NCBI GenBank assembly: GCA_031257995.1
Contig: JAIRNN010000176.1
Location: 1 to 19,976 of the forward strand
Length of the DNA stretch: 19,976 bases
Reading direction: 5' to 3'
Source of the DNA: Spirochaetaceae bacterium
Lineage (GTDB): Bacteria > Spirochaetota > Spirochaetia > Treponematales > Breznakiellaceae
Part shown: one piece after another, positions 1-6,228 of the stretch
Layout: every line of letters begins with the position of its first letter
Position numbering within the stretch: the first letter of the stretch is position 1
Made by a program: the position numbers and the translations under genes
Notes under the pieces: model-generated
What the model was told of the DNA's origin: nothing
The model's input: only the letters and a program-made list of their open reading frames with translations
Databases searched by the model: none

Positions 1-37
1 TTCCTCCGTTAAGGTAACTTTGGGTTTCTCCCGTCAT
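1..37 (-). CDS. Start of an unidentified gene, truncated by window edge
   Basis: On the minus strand an ATG at 37-35 is preceded, four to five bases upstream, by the strong purine-rich ribosome-binding sequence GGAGGGGAG (41-50 on the plus strand as its complement). The reading frame is open to the window edge and begins MTGETQSYLNGG. It lies about 85 bases downstream of the tonB stop codon on the same strand, so it could be the next gene of the exb-ton operon. Only 12 codons are visible, so no function can be given. The call rests on the ribosome-binding site and position alone. Confidence 0.4.
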   Translation of the reverse strand, partial: MTGETQSYLNGG

Positions 38-70
38 AGTTCTCCCCTCCGTTTCGGTCACTATAACCGG

Positions 71-113
71 CAGCCTGTCATATTTTATTCACAGGCAGAA
101 TACTGACTGCCTG
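71..113. other. Two overlapping small stem-loops after tonB
   Basis: Two short inverted repeats share an arm: GCCTGT/ACAGGC around 74-97 and AGGCAG/CTGCCT around 94-113. They lie just downstream of tonB on the minus strand. No run of T follows either stem, so they are not convincing intrinsic terminators. They could be mRNA-processing or mutually exclusive structures between tonB and the next gene. Confidence 0.3.
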
Positions 114-122
114 CTACTATGA

Positions 123-785
123 CTACCGCAAAGTAAAGCGTACCGGTCGGCGGTAACGGATTCCGACATTCTCGCCGTTCGCTTGGGCGGGACGTGTCGC
201 CTTCATCCCTTGAAACGCCTTGATCGCAGCCTCGGCGAAGCCCCGGCCCTCCGGGGTTTCTTTCAGCACAGTGATGTTCCGCACATAGCCTTCCCGATCG
301 ACAAACAGTTCCAGTATCACGTTGCCCTCGATCTCGGAACGCTGGGCAATCGGCGGATAGACACTGCGGTTTTGCACTTCCCTCTGGTCAAACACGGGCA
401 GTGTGGAAACTTGGTGCTGAGGCAGATAACCCAGTTCGGTATTGGCAGTATTTCCGGTGTTATTTCCCGTTTCGACCGATACGCTTACCGCGACCGTCGG
501 CTCCAATTCCTCAACCCCGATGATTTCTTCCGCGATGGTCTCGACCGTGTTTTGCACCGGCCGCGTCACCGTAGGAGGCAGCGGAGGGGGCGGCGTATAT
601 TCTTGGATGTCCGTAAGTTTCATCACTGCGACCGGCGGATCGGGAATGATCTTCGTCACATCAATGTCGAATATGAGAAAGAAGAGAAGGAGAACGTGCA
701 CGGCGGCAACCACCGCAACACTTATGACGCGGGAAAGACGTTCCCCATTAAGCGGCAGATGAAACGGCGAAGGGGCGGCACTCAT
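123..785 (-). CDS. tonB: TonB energy-transducer protein
   Basis: The 220-residue protein has the TonB plan. A short cytoplasmic N-terminus is followed by one membrane anchor (about residues 18-42, VISVAVVAAVHVLLLFFLIF), a short proline-rich stretch (PPPPLPPTVTRP, about 65-76), a periplasmic linker and a C-terminal TonB domain (about 140-220, with YPPIAQRSEIEGNVILEL and the final RYRRPVRFTL). TonB couples the proton-motive force harvested by ExbB/ExbD to outer-membrane receptors. The proline-rich spacer is shorter than in E. coli TonB. It is the last complete gene of the minus-strand exb operon, but 206 bases of repeat separate it from the upstream exbD, so it may also be expressed separately. 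The ribosome-binding site is weak. No receptor gene is visible here, so the transported ligand is unknown. Confidence 0.9.
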   Translation of the reverse strand: MSAAPSPFHLPLNGERLSRVISVAVVAAVHVLLLFFLIFDIDVTKIIPDPPVAVMKLTDIQEYTPPPPLPPTVTRPVQNTVETIAEEIIGVEELEPTVAVSVSVETGNNTGNTANTELGYLPQHQVSTLPVFDQREVQNRSVYPPIAQRSEIEGNVILELFVDREGYVRNITVLKETPEGRGFAEAAIKAFQGMKATRPAQANGENVGIRYRRPVRFTLR

Positions 786-991
786 CTCAAATATGCTCCC
801 TTGCCGAGAACCAAGCGGGGCGTTCCCCCTTCGGGGGAATTGAAAATGGATAATTGATAATGGAGAATGATTAAAGCATGGAAGTTGCGCGTTTCCTTCC
901 TATAATTTTCCATTCTCCACTTTCCATTTTCCATTCCCCGGAGGGGGAAAACTTCCCCCTCATAATAATTCCCTGTTGTCAAACGCATATT
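786..991. repeat. Repeat with long imperfect hairpin between exbD and tonB
   Basis: This gap holds parts of the interspersed GC-rich repeat family seen elsewhere in the window. It has a small hairpin TTCCCCC-TTC-GGGGGAA (823-839). Two inverted arms follow: 835-869 (GGGGAATTGAAAATGG...) and 911-939 (CATTCTCC...CCATTCCCC). A palindrome GGGGGAA-AAC-TTCCCCC sits at 943-959. No gene is seen. Its place inside an operon means it is probably transcribed and may set the ratio of exb to tonB message. Confidence 0.7.
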
Positions 992-1393
992 TTAATCCTT
1001 CACCACCAGCGAAACCACCCGGTACTGCAACAGTTGCAATGTCGCCAGTACCGCGTTCACCTTTTCAAAGGGCACGTTCCGGTCGGCGATGATGTGCACC
1101 CGCGTGTCGGGGGCGTTCAGATACAGATCGGCAACCGCGTCCTCGATGGTTTCGATATCACAGGGCGTGCCGTCAAGATAGGTCGCGCCGTTCTGGTCGA
1201 TCCATAACTCCATGTTCTTTTCGGCGGACGTTTTCTTCACGTTTTCCGACCGCGCCTCCGGGTACTCGATCTTGACCTCCTTCCGGTAGTTGATCAGCGC
1301 GACCAGCATAATGAAGACGAGGAGCAGAAACGAGACGTCGCTCATCGCGTTCATCGGAATGGCAAAATTACTTTTTTTCTTCGCAAACTTCAC
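992..1393 (-). CDS. exbD: ExbD/TolR-family proton-channel subunit (second copy)
   Basis: The 133-residue protein has the ExbD/TolR plan: a short cytoplasmic N-terminus, one membrane helix (about 18-37) beginning with the conserved channel aspartate (SDVSFLLLVFIM, Asp19), and a periplasmic domain ending TLQLLQYRVVSLVVKD. ExbD works with ExbB to convert proton flow into movement of TonB. The start is a GTG at 1393, supported by AGGAG about eight bases upstream. It lies three bases after the first exbD stop codon, so the two are co-translated. Having two different ExbD proteins beside one ExbB is known in several phyla; whether they form a mixed dimer cannot be told from sequence. Confidence 0.9.
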   Translation of the reverse strand: MKFAKKKSNFAIPMNAMSDVSFLLLVFIMLVALINYRKEVKIEYPEARSENVKKTSAEKNMELWIDQNGATYLDGTPCDIETIEDAVADLYLNAPDTRVHIIADRNVPFEKVNAVLATLQLLQYRVVSLVVKD

Positions 1394-1396
1394 GGC

Positions 1397-1813
1397 TTAT
1401 TCTCCTGTGTTCTTCATCGGATTTCTTACCGAAAAGGAAAACGAATCGACGTTGAGCTTCTGCGCCATTTCCACGAAGGACACCACGTTCTGCCAAGCCG
1501 TTTCAGGGTCAACCGCCAGCACCAGCGCGAGATTCGGGCGCAGGGCGATCGCGGCCTTGATCTCACGTTCCGCTTCCTCACGGCTAACCGTCTCGTCCTG
1601 CAACGTAACACGGCCATCCCTGTCCAGCTCGGCGCGAAGGAGGTTGTCTTTCAGTACCAGCCGCGTGGAATCCTTTGCCGGAAGGTTCAGCAGAAAGCCC
1701 TTGTTGATGTTGAATCCGGCGATCACGATAAAATAGATGATGAGCAGGAACGCGATGTCGCTTGAGGCACTGGATTCGGAGAACGCCCGTTTTGCTTTGC
1801 GCGGAATCTTCAT
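1397..1813 (-). CDS. exbD: ExbD/TolR-family proton-channel subunit (first copy)
   Basis: The 138-residue protein has a basic N-terminus (MKIPRKAKRAF), one membrane helix (about 19-37) starting at the conserved Asp19 (SDIAFLLIIYFIVIAGF), and a periplasmic domain of about 95 residues. The channel aspartate is the residue expected to take up protons in the ExbB/ExbD complex. The gene starts one base after the exbB stop codon (TAA, T, ATG) without a clear ribosome-binding site of its own, which suggests translational coupling to exbB. It is clearly different in sequence from the following exbD, so this is an old duplication and not a recent one. Confidence 0.9.
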   Translation of the reverse strand: MKIPRKAKRAFSESSASSDIAFLLIIYFIVIAGFNINKGFLLNLPAKDSTRLVLKDNLLRAELDRDGRVTLQDETVSREEAEREIKAAIALRPNLALVLAVDPETAWQNVVSFVEMAQKLNVDSFSFSVRNPMKNTGE

Positions 1814-1814
1814 A

Positions 1815-2447
1815 TTATAGCGGGTCCGAGCCGCCCTTCAGCGCGATAATCACGTCGGTGAGCGCCTTTTCCAGCTTCAACGAAAAATTGTCGACGATGT
1901 GGGACAAAAGCGAGTGCGACACCATCGCGACGATGGCAATGATGAGGCCGAAGACGGTCGTAATCAGTGCCTCGTAGATGCCGTTCGCCACGATCTGCGC
2001 GTTCACCTCGGTTGCCTCCGCGATGGACTTGAACGCCCCAATCATGCCGGAAACCGTCCCCAGAAACCCGGTGAGCGGCGCGAGAGAGCCAATCGCCGTG
2101 AGATAGTTAAACCCCGCCTCAAACTGACTGATCAACGCCCCTGCCTCGTTCTCAAGGATCTTTTCCAAGTTTCTCTCGGAAAGGTCTTTTTTGTTGATCG
2201 CTTTCAGCACGATCGCCGCGAAAGGGGCCCGCTTCTTTATCATCCGCAACGCCTCGACCGCCTCGGAGAACGCCCCCCTCTCGCAACAGTCCACGATTTT
2301 TGCGCTTACCCAGTCGATTTTCAAGTCGCGCGACAACAGATAGACAAACCGTTCCAGCGCGATCGCACACGCGGCTATCGAGAAAAACAACAGCGGCCAC
2401 ATAAACACGCCGCCCATCCGAAACAACTCAAACAACGAAAACGCCAC
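1815..2447 (-). CDS. exbB: ExbB/TolQ/MotA-family proton-channel protein
   Basis: This integral membrane protein of about 210 residues has the ExbB/TolQ plan. A first helix (about MWPLLFFSIAACAIALERF) is followed by a cytoplasmic stretch and two further helices containing the family signature (NYLTAIGSLAPLTGFLGTVSGMI and GIYEALITTVFGLIIAIVAMV). It forms the pentameric channel around ExbD. An ATG at 2468 gives a protein seven residues longer but has no ribosome-binding site. The GTG at 2447 is preceded by AGAGG at five bases and is preferred. A TATTAT box on the minus strand (2490-2485) lies upstream, but no good -35 goes with it. The gene heads the operon exbB-exbD-exbD-tonB. Confidence 0.9.
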   Translation of the reverse strand: MAFSLFELFRMGGVFMWPLLFFSIAACAIALERFVYLLSRDLKIDWVSAKIVDCCERGAFSEAVEALRMIKKRAPFAAIVLKAINKKDLSERNLEKILENEAGALISQFEAGFNYLTAIGSLAPLTGFLGTVSGMIGAFKSIAEATEVNAQIVANGIYEALITTVFGLIIAIVAMVSHSLLSHIVDNFSLKLEKALTDVIIALKGGSDPL

Positions 2448-2468
2448 AATTACCTCTGCCCAAATCAT

Positions 2469-2640
2469 AAAGAAAAAACGAGAAATAATACATATGGGAA
2501 GAATTCATCACAGGCTTTATCACAAGGAACCACAGATGTTGCCATATATGGCGACGCAAATGAGACAGATGGCGGGCTAAAGTTCGACACAGATGAAGAA
2601 GGTACACAGATTACACGGATGAATGTAGTGGTGTTTAGGC
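2469..2640. repeat. Degenerate CACAGAT/CACGGAT repeats upstream of exbB
   Basis: No gene is seen. The stretch holds scattered forward copies of a short degenerate motif (AACCACAGATG at about 2528, GAGACAGATG, GACACAGATGAAG, TACACAGATTACACGGATG up to about 2622). The same motif recurs at five other places in the window. It lies upstream of the exb operon and may include its promoter. Confidence 0.55.
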
Positions 2641-2790
2641 GGGGGAAGTCTCCCCCTCGCTCCTGCCCGCTCTCCGGTCGATATGTCCGCACCTACGGCG
2701 CGTCCACACCTCCCTCCGTTTGGTCATCCGCTACCCCCTCTGCGGGGGACACCCCCGCAACGCCCCCGGCCTTCATCACGGACTTTCATC
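2638..2790 (+). repeat. Composite GC-rich interspersed repeat, copy R1
   Basis: This unit starts with the palindrome GGGGGA-AGTC-TCCCCC (2641-2656), runs through CTCGCTCCTGCCCG and CGCTACCCCCTCTGCGGGGG, and ends with GCAACGCCCCCGGC (2757-2770). The same ordered blocks occur at 9342-9468 (plus) and 10357-10490 (minus), with fragments at 821-960, 5653-5690 and 12032-12045. It does not code for a recognisable protein; frames through it give low-complexity proline-rich peptides. The palindrome and its position upstream of a RAYT-like gene resemble REP-type elements. Confidence 0.65.
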
Positions 2791-2794
2791 CCGG

Positions 2795-2898
2795 CTAACC
2801 GCAGATGAACACGGATACACGCGAATTTTTTCACCTTTTTCGCACTTTTTTCGTGTCAGACTAAAGCAAAACGGCAACCCAATCGCATATTATAGTAC
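2795..2898 (+). promoter_or_regulatory. Conserved leader of RAYT-like copy 1
   Basis: After a CACAGAT-type repeat (2797-2825), a segment from about 2829 matches the leaders of the other two RAYT-like genes. It has a pyrimidine/CTTTTTCGC block, a TAAAGC block, and an AT-rich GCATATTATAGTAC box just before the start codon. Copies 2 and 3 carry about 14-17 extra bases between this box and the ATG, including GGAGG or GGGGG. Copy 1 lacks them, so here TATTAT is only five bases from the ATG. The leader is shared at the nucleotide level, so it belongs to the repeated unit. Confidence 0.6.
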
Positions 2899-3405
2899 AT
2901 GAAACAGAAACGAAAACTTGCTCGAAATGTCTGGTATGAGGTGCGGACGGCGATTAATGTCGGCGAGCCGCTCTTCCGGTTGCCGTGGGCTGTAGTGCTG
3001 CTCTATCGCGTACTCCTCGAGACGAAAGGGCTTTATCCCTTTGAGATACGCGGCCTTGAGCTCGATGAAGCGTGGCTCACGTTCTACATCAAGCCTGCCG
3101 ACGGCTTCCAACTCCCGAAGATAATGCAGTGGCTGAAACAAACGTTCTCGGCCCGGTTCAATGTCATCACGGGAAGGACGGGACACCTTTGGGGGGAACG
3201 GTACGAGTCGTGGATCTTGGCGGGGGAGCCGCCAGAGCGGGTGAAGGAAGCGGACTGGGCGACGGTGAAAACGACGGCGGAAATGCCGATACCAGTGGAC
3301 ACAACCTACACGCTGACTTGGGACAACCCTCGATCGCCTGGAATAACGCTAAAAGCCGAGATTTCGGTCAAAAACGCTCCCAAACCCGCGTCTCCGCCCG
3401 GCTAA
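2899..3405 (+). CDS. RAYT-like (Y1 transposase-related) protein, copy 1, active site lost
   Basis: The 168-residue protein resembles REP-associated tyrosine transposases in order and spacing: WYEVRTAINVGEPLFRL near the N-terminus (residues 11-27), YPFEIRGLEL, IKPADG, IMQWLKQTFSARFN (75-88) and RTGHLWGERYES. In true family members the segment before IKP reads like GNHIHLLIKP, where the two histidines bind the metal. Here it is DEAWLTFYIKP, so both are missing. The C-terminal helix with the catalytic tyrosine (usually Y..NPV) is replaced by a different tail ending KPASPPG. The frame is intact, unlike copy 2. A glycine-rich GGGGGG run at 3191-3196 keeps the frame where copy 2 loses one G. It may be a domesticated DNA- or RNA-binding protein or a decayed passenger; the family call is by motif recall. 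Confidence 0.65.
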   Translation: MKQKRKLARNVWYEVRTAINVGEPLFRLPWAVVLLYRVLLETKGLYPFEIRGLELDEAWLTFYIKPADGFQLPKIMQWLKQTFSARFNVITGRTGHLWGERYESWILAGEPPERVKEADWATVKTTAEMPIPVDTTYTLTWDNPRSPGITLKAEISVKNAPKPASPPG

Positions 3406-3713
3406 TCGTCCATTTCACGGTAAAAGGGGGTTCCAGCAAGTCTCAATCACGCGGGTCAAAGATGGCCGCAGGAGAAGTCTGTCCCCACCCCAATCACGGC
3501 CTCAATCACATTGAATCATAGATTACACGAATAAGCGCAGATAACGCCATAAATAGCGGCGGAGTGTGGCATGAAAAATCTGCGCCTATCCGTGTCATCG
3601 CGTTCATCTGCGGTTAGCCGTGATGTCCGCGTTCATCTGTGGTTGCTCTCCTACAGGGGTTGGGCCAAAAGCCCGTTGATGGTTCCGTTGAAACAGTTCA
3701 ATTGAAAATACTT
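3406..3713. repeat. Tail of RAYT-like unit and inverted CACAGAT repeats
   Basis: No gene is seen. About 3440-3490 (GTCTCAATCACGCGGG and following) matches the segment after RAYT-like copy 2 (10268-10318), so the repeated unit extends beyond the stop codon. From 3521 to 3648 there are CACAGAT-type repeats, first forward (GATTACACGAATAAGCGCAG) and then reversed (CTATCCGTGTCATCGCGTTC), able to fold back on each other. At 3688-3706 a stretch (GTTGAAACAGTTCAATTG) matches sequence at 10331-10349 and looks like an old end of the MITE family described next. Confidence 0.55.
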
Positions 3714-4149
3714 GAGCCTGTTCCAAAACTCATTTGTATTGGAGTATTACTGTCTGTTGACAAAGAGGTAAGGAATTAACCGCGAAGGCGGTTAGTAAAC
3801 CGCTGAGGCGAATAAGGATAGAGGAGCGCTGATTTGACAGCCGGTTGGCTTTACCAGCAGTATTGAAGGTGGCTTTCGGTGAAAGCTGACAAAACAGGCG
3901 AATTGGCGGTAAAAGGCGCGTCTGCCGGTAAAGACCTTCCGCGCCTTCAGTACCGCGATGCCGAAGCTGGCATCCAAGCGCCTTTACTGGCGCCGCGCCA
4001 TGCTGCATAACCGCGCTAACGCCCCTGGCACAACCTACGGTTGTGCCTGTTTCGGGCGCGGCGTTGGGTGCCTTTGCGGTTAAATTTTCTTGAAGGTTTG
4101 CTGTAAACATGGTTGTTCTAAGATTCGCTTGGGGTTTTGGAGCAGGCTC
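3714..4149. mobile_element. MITE-like element A, 436 bp, with inverted ends and ACTT duplication
   Basis: The left end GAGCCTGTTCCAAAACTC (3714-3731) is an inverted match of the right end, GGTTTTGGAGCAGGCTC (4133-4149), with two mismatches. The direct repeat ACTT flanks it (3710-3713 and 4150-4153), the expected trace of transposition. It is homologous along its length to 18971-19333. Inside are perfect small hairpins such as GGCACAACC-TAC-GGTTGTGCC (4027-4047), absent from the other copy. No transposase is encoded. An open frame on the minus strand (4158-3730) gives a low-complexity peptide not kept intact in the other copy, so it is not called as a gene. The TGTTYCAAAA tips resemble ends of some IS5- or IS1182-type elements, but the helper transposase is unknown. 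Confidence 0.8.
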
Positions 4150-4151
4150 AC

Positions 4152-4180
4152 TTGACAAGCCTTTTTGGGCGTGGTATACT
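4152..4180 (+). promoter_or_regulatory. Near-consensus sigma-70 promoter of the surface lipoprotein gene
   Basis: The -35 TTGACA (4152-4157) is perfect and the -10 TATACT (4175-4180) differs from consensus at one position; the spacer is exactly 17 bases. Transcription would start near 4187, leaving a leader of about 110 bases before the lipoprotein ATG at 4298. The first two bases of the -35 belong to the ACTT target duplication of MITE A, so the element sits directly against this promoter. Confidence 0.75.
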
Positions 4181-4297
4181 ATATGCGGTATTTATATAAG
4201 GTGCTTTTTATAAAAGGGGACCCGCTCTTAAAGTGCTTTGGTTCCCGGTCGGTCCGTATGGACAGGCTTGTTTTATTTTTTTAAGGAGAAGGTTTCC

Positions 4298-5083
4298 ATG
4301 GAAAAGTTCTTTTTGTTTGGAATGGCTGTTCTGCTGAGCGTGTCATTATTCATGCTGGGTTGTTCGACGGACAGTGATGCCTCTGGCTCTAACCCTGGGC
4401 CCTCGGATGCTGAGAAGGCGGCCGCGCTGGCAAACGAGCTGGGCGGCAGCAAGGCGGAAGCAACCGGGACGACAGTTACGCTGAAGGACGATGTGTCATT
4501 AACCAAGAACATTACCGTTCCCGCCAGGGTGACGCTTAACACGGACGAGTATACGCTCACAGTAAACGTGGGCCTGACGCTCACGGTGGCGGGTACGCTT
4601 GAGGTGGCGGGTATGATTACCGGAGGGGGCACTGCCGTGACGACCGGATTGGGCGTTGTTTCCCTGGCGAACACGACTCCCGAGACAAACAAGACAAACC
4701 TCGAATGGGTGCTGGACAAGTCAGGCGAAACAGGGATAGCCAAGGTGACGCTTACACAACCCGTGACGCTGACGGGGGCTGCCAATGTTAAGGCGGGCGT
4801 GACGCTCACGGTAGACACGAGCGGCACGCTCACGGTGGGTGAAACTAACACTGTAACGTTTGCGAAGGCGACCATCACCGGGACGGCTGGCGTAACTCTC
4901 AACGGAGCGACCGGGATGGTTACGCTTACGGATACCGATACACTGGTACTTGCGGACACCGGTACCATCGTGGTGGCGGGAACCGGCAAGGTGAGTCTCC
5001 CTAACATCGAGTTCGGCGTGGGCACCTACACGGGGGGGGGGGGATTACCATTAATGCGAAATCGGCGGCCGATGAAATTGTGA
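4298..5083 (+). CDS. Surface lipoprotein with beta-type repeats, N-terminal part (currently out of frame)
   Basis: The start at 4298 is set by AAGGAGA about eight bases upstream. A lipoprotein signal peptide (MEKFFLFGMAVLLSVSLFMLGC, lipid-modified Cys22) is followed by an EKAAALANELGG segment. Then come many degenerate units of the type GVTLTVDTSGTLTVGETNTV, typical of beta-helix or beta-solenoid surface proteins in gut treponemes. The frame ends at 5083, shortly after a run of 12 G (5032-5043). With 13 or 10 G it would continue smoothly through TGGGGITINAKSAADEIV into the frame ending at 5586, giving about 429 residues. As it stands the product is 261 residues with an unrelated ten-residue end. 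Slipped-strand phase variation is the likely explanation; a homopolymer sequencing error is the alternative. The function beyond surface display is unknown. Confidence 0.75.
   Translation: MEKFFLFGMAVLLSVSLFMLGCSTDSDASGSNPGPSDAEKAAALANELGGSKAEATGTTVTLKDDVSLTKNITVPARVTLNTDEYTLTVNVGLTLTVAGTLEVAGMITGGGTAVTTGLGVVSLANTTPETNKTNLEWVLDKSGETGIAKVTLTQPVTLTGAANVKAGVTLTVDTSGTLTVGETNTVTFAKATITGTAGVTLNGATGMVTLTDTDTLVLADTGTIVVAGTGKVSLPNIEFGVGTYTGGGGLPLMRNRRPMKL
5032..5043 (+). repeat. Poly-G tract of 12, probable phase-variation switch
   Basis: Twelve consecutive G interrupt the lipoprotein gene exactly where its reading frame shifts. Codons on both sides are typical of the protein, so only the tract length separates an ON form (10 or 13 G) from the OFF form seen here. 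Tracts of this length are known to slip during replication and to control surface antigens in several bacteria, including Treponema pallidum. Confidence 0.7.
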
Positions 5084-5586
5084 CAGCGGCCGAGGCGGAG
5101 AAAGGGCTGATCCTTGGCACAACAACAGATGCGCTCAGTCTGCTGACCCGCAGTGCGGCAGCGGCAACCTATACCTTCGTAAAAGGCGGTACAAACAAGA
5201 TCATTTTCAGCAACGGCGCGACCGCGATCACCGTCGGCAATGGTTTATCTACTGAGAATCCTGCCGCTGCCATAACCGCCCCCGCAACAGCAAAAATCAA
5301 GCTGGGAATCTCGGAGAACGCATTAGACGCGATCAAGCTGGGCAACGGCTCAACGTTGACATTGGCAATCGGAGCGAAAATCGGTGTGTTTACAAGTAGC
5401 CCCGGAACTATTCAAACCGCTGATGTCAGCGATGCTATTGGTGGAGCGGTATTGAGCGGCACAAACGCAGTACTTACAAACGTTGGCGGTACTTTAACCG
5501 TATCAGGTGGTGCGGGAATACTCACCGGCGCGACGGCTGGGAACAGTACTATTGCAGCCGGAGCAACATTCGCTGGTGGTACCTAA
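5044..5586 (+). CDS. C-terminal part of the repetitive surface lipoprotein (other frame)
   Basis: From ITINAKSAADEIVTAAEAEKG onward this frame continues the style of the upstream protein: Ala/Gly/Thr-rich units such as GNGSTLTLAIGAK and GGTLTVSGGAGILTGATAG, ending at a TAA at 5584-5586. It has no good start codon or ribosome-binding site of its own (a GTG at 5080 lacks one), so it is not a separate gene. It is read only when the G tract changes length by one up or two down. Confidence 0.7.
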   Translation: MTINAKSAADEIVTAAEAEKGLILGTTTDALSLLTRSAAAATYTFVKGGTNKIIFSNGATAITVGNGLSTENPAAAITAPATAKIKLGISENALDAIKLGNGSTLTLAIGAKIGVFTSSPGTIQTADVSDAIGGAVLSGTNAVLTNVGGTLTVSGGAGILTGATAGNSTIAAGATFAGGT

Positions 5587-5775
5587 TCACGTGTACCCTG
5601 GCGCACTTCGTAGCCGGGGGAACTGGGGCAGGATGGGGACAGGCCCTGTCCCTCCTTCGGGGAATTGAAAATGGATTGTGGAAAATGACGCGAGCATCAG
5701 CACCTGTCCCTAACGACATCGTGCCGCCTATCGACACGCTAACAGAGTAAATGGCAGGACGGCCGCAACTGTCTC
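5587..5775. repeat. Intergenic region with hairpin and repeat fragment
   Basis: No gene is seen between the convergent lipoprotein and smpB genes. A hairpin GGGACAG-GCC-CTGTCCC (5636-5652) lies downstream of the lipoprotein. It has no T-run, so it is at best a weak terminator. Next comes a fragment of the interspersed repeat (CCTTCGGGGAATTGAAAATG, about 5653-5674), also seen near 830 and 9445. Confidence 0.5.
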
Positions 5776-6228
5776 TTATCTCCGCGCTTCGCGGGCGATC
5801 TCGCGTTTTAGGTCTTTCGCCTTGATCGACTCGCGCTTGTCGAAGTCTTTTTTTCCTTTGCAAACGCCCAACTCTACTTTGACGCGGCCCTTTTTCAGGT
5901 AGAACGACAGGGGGATGAGGGTGTAGCCTTTCTGCTCCACTCTGCGGGCGAGGCGTTTGATTTCCGCCTTGTGCAGGAGGAGCTTTTTTCTCCGGTCGGG
6001 GTCGTGGTTGAAGATTGACGAGAAGGGGTTCTCGGCGATATGGAAGGCGTTGAGAAACACTTCGCCCTTGACAATTTCCGCCCATGCATCGGGGAAGGAG
6101 ACGCGGCCGTCTTTCACGGACTTGACCTCGGTGCCGACAAGCTCGATGCCGCACTCGTGTTTTTCGTCTATCACGTAATCGTAGTAGGCCCGGCGGTTTA
6201 CCGCTATGACTTTAACGCCTTCGGGCAT
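5776..6228 (-). CDS. smpB: SsrA-binding protein SmpB
   Basis: The 150-residue protein matches SmpB throughout: RRAYYDYVIDEKHECGIELV, GTEVKSVKDGRVSFPDAW, HIAENPFSSIFNHDPDRRKKLLLHK and the basic tail GVCKGKKDFDKRESIKAKD. SmpB binds tmRNA and brings it to stalled ribosomes for trans-translation. The ATG at 6228 is preferred over a GTG three bases upstream because AAAGGAG is six bases before the ATG and only three before the GTG. The ATG overlaps the TGA stop of the upstream PEGA/SUMF1 gene (TGATG), so translation is probably coupled. The length is normal for the family. No tmRNA gene was recognised in this window. Confidence 0.97.
   Translation of the reverse strand: MPEGVKVIAVNRRAYYDYVIDEKHECGIELVGTEVKSVKDGRVSFPDAWAEIVKGEVFLNAFHIAENPFSSIFNHDPDRRKKLLLHKAEIKRLARRVEQKGYTLIPLSFYLKKGRVKVELGVCKGKKDFDKRESIKAKDLKREIAREARR

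Noticed and set aside
1899..2798. A 299-codon open frame on the plus strand opposite exbB
   Set aside because: It is Arg/His-rich antisense of a clear ExbB protein and runs into repeats; it has no recognisable domain.
3730..4158. A 142-codon open frame inside MITE element A (minus strand)
   Set aside because: The equivalent frame in element B is interrupted by stops and the peptide shows no transposase motif, so it is a by-product of the element.
4273..5025. A 250-codon open frame on the minus strand opposite the lipoprotein gene
   Set aside because: It is almost only Val, Ser, Thr, Pro and Ala, the antisense image of the repetitive sense codons. It has no ribosome-binding site, and the sense strand has a promoter, signal peptide and lipobox.
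5636..5652. Intrinsic terminator after the lipoprotein gene
   Set aside because: The GGGACAG/CTGTCCC hairpin is good, but no T-run follows it; kept only as a hairpin.
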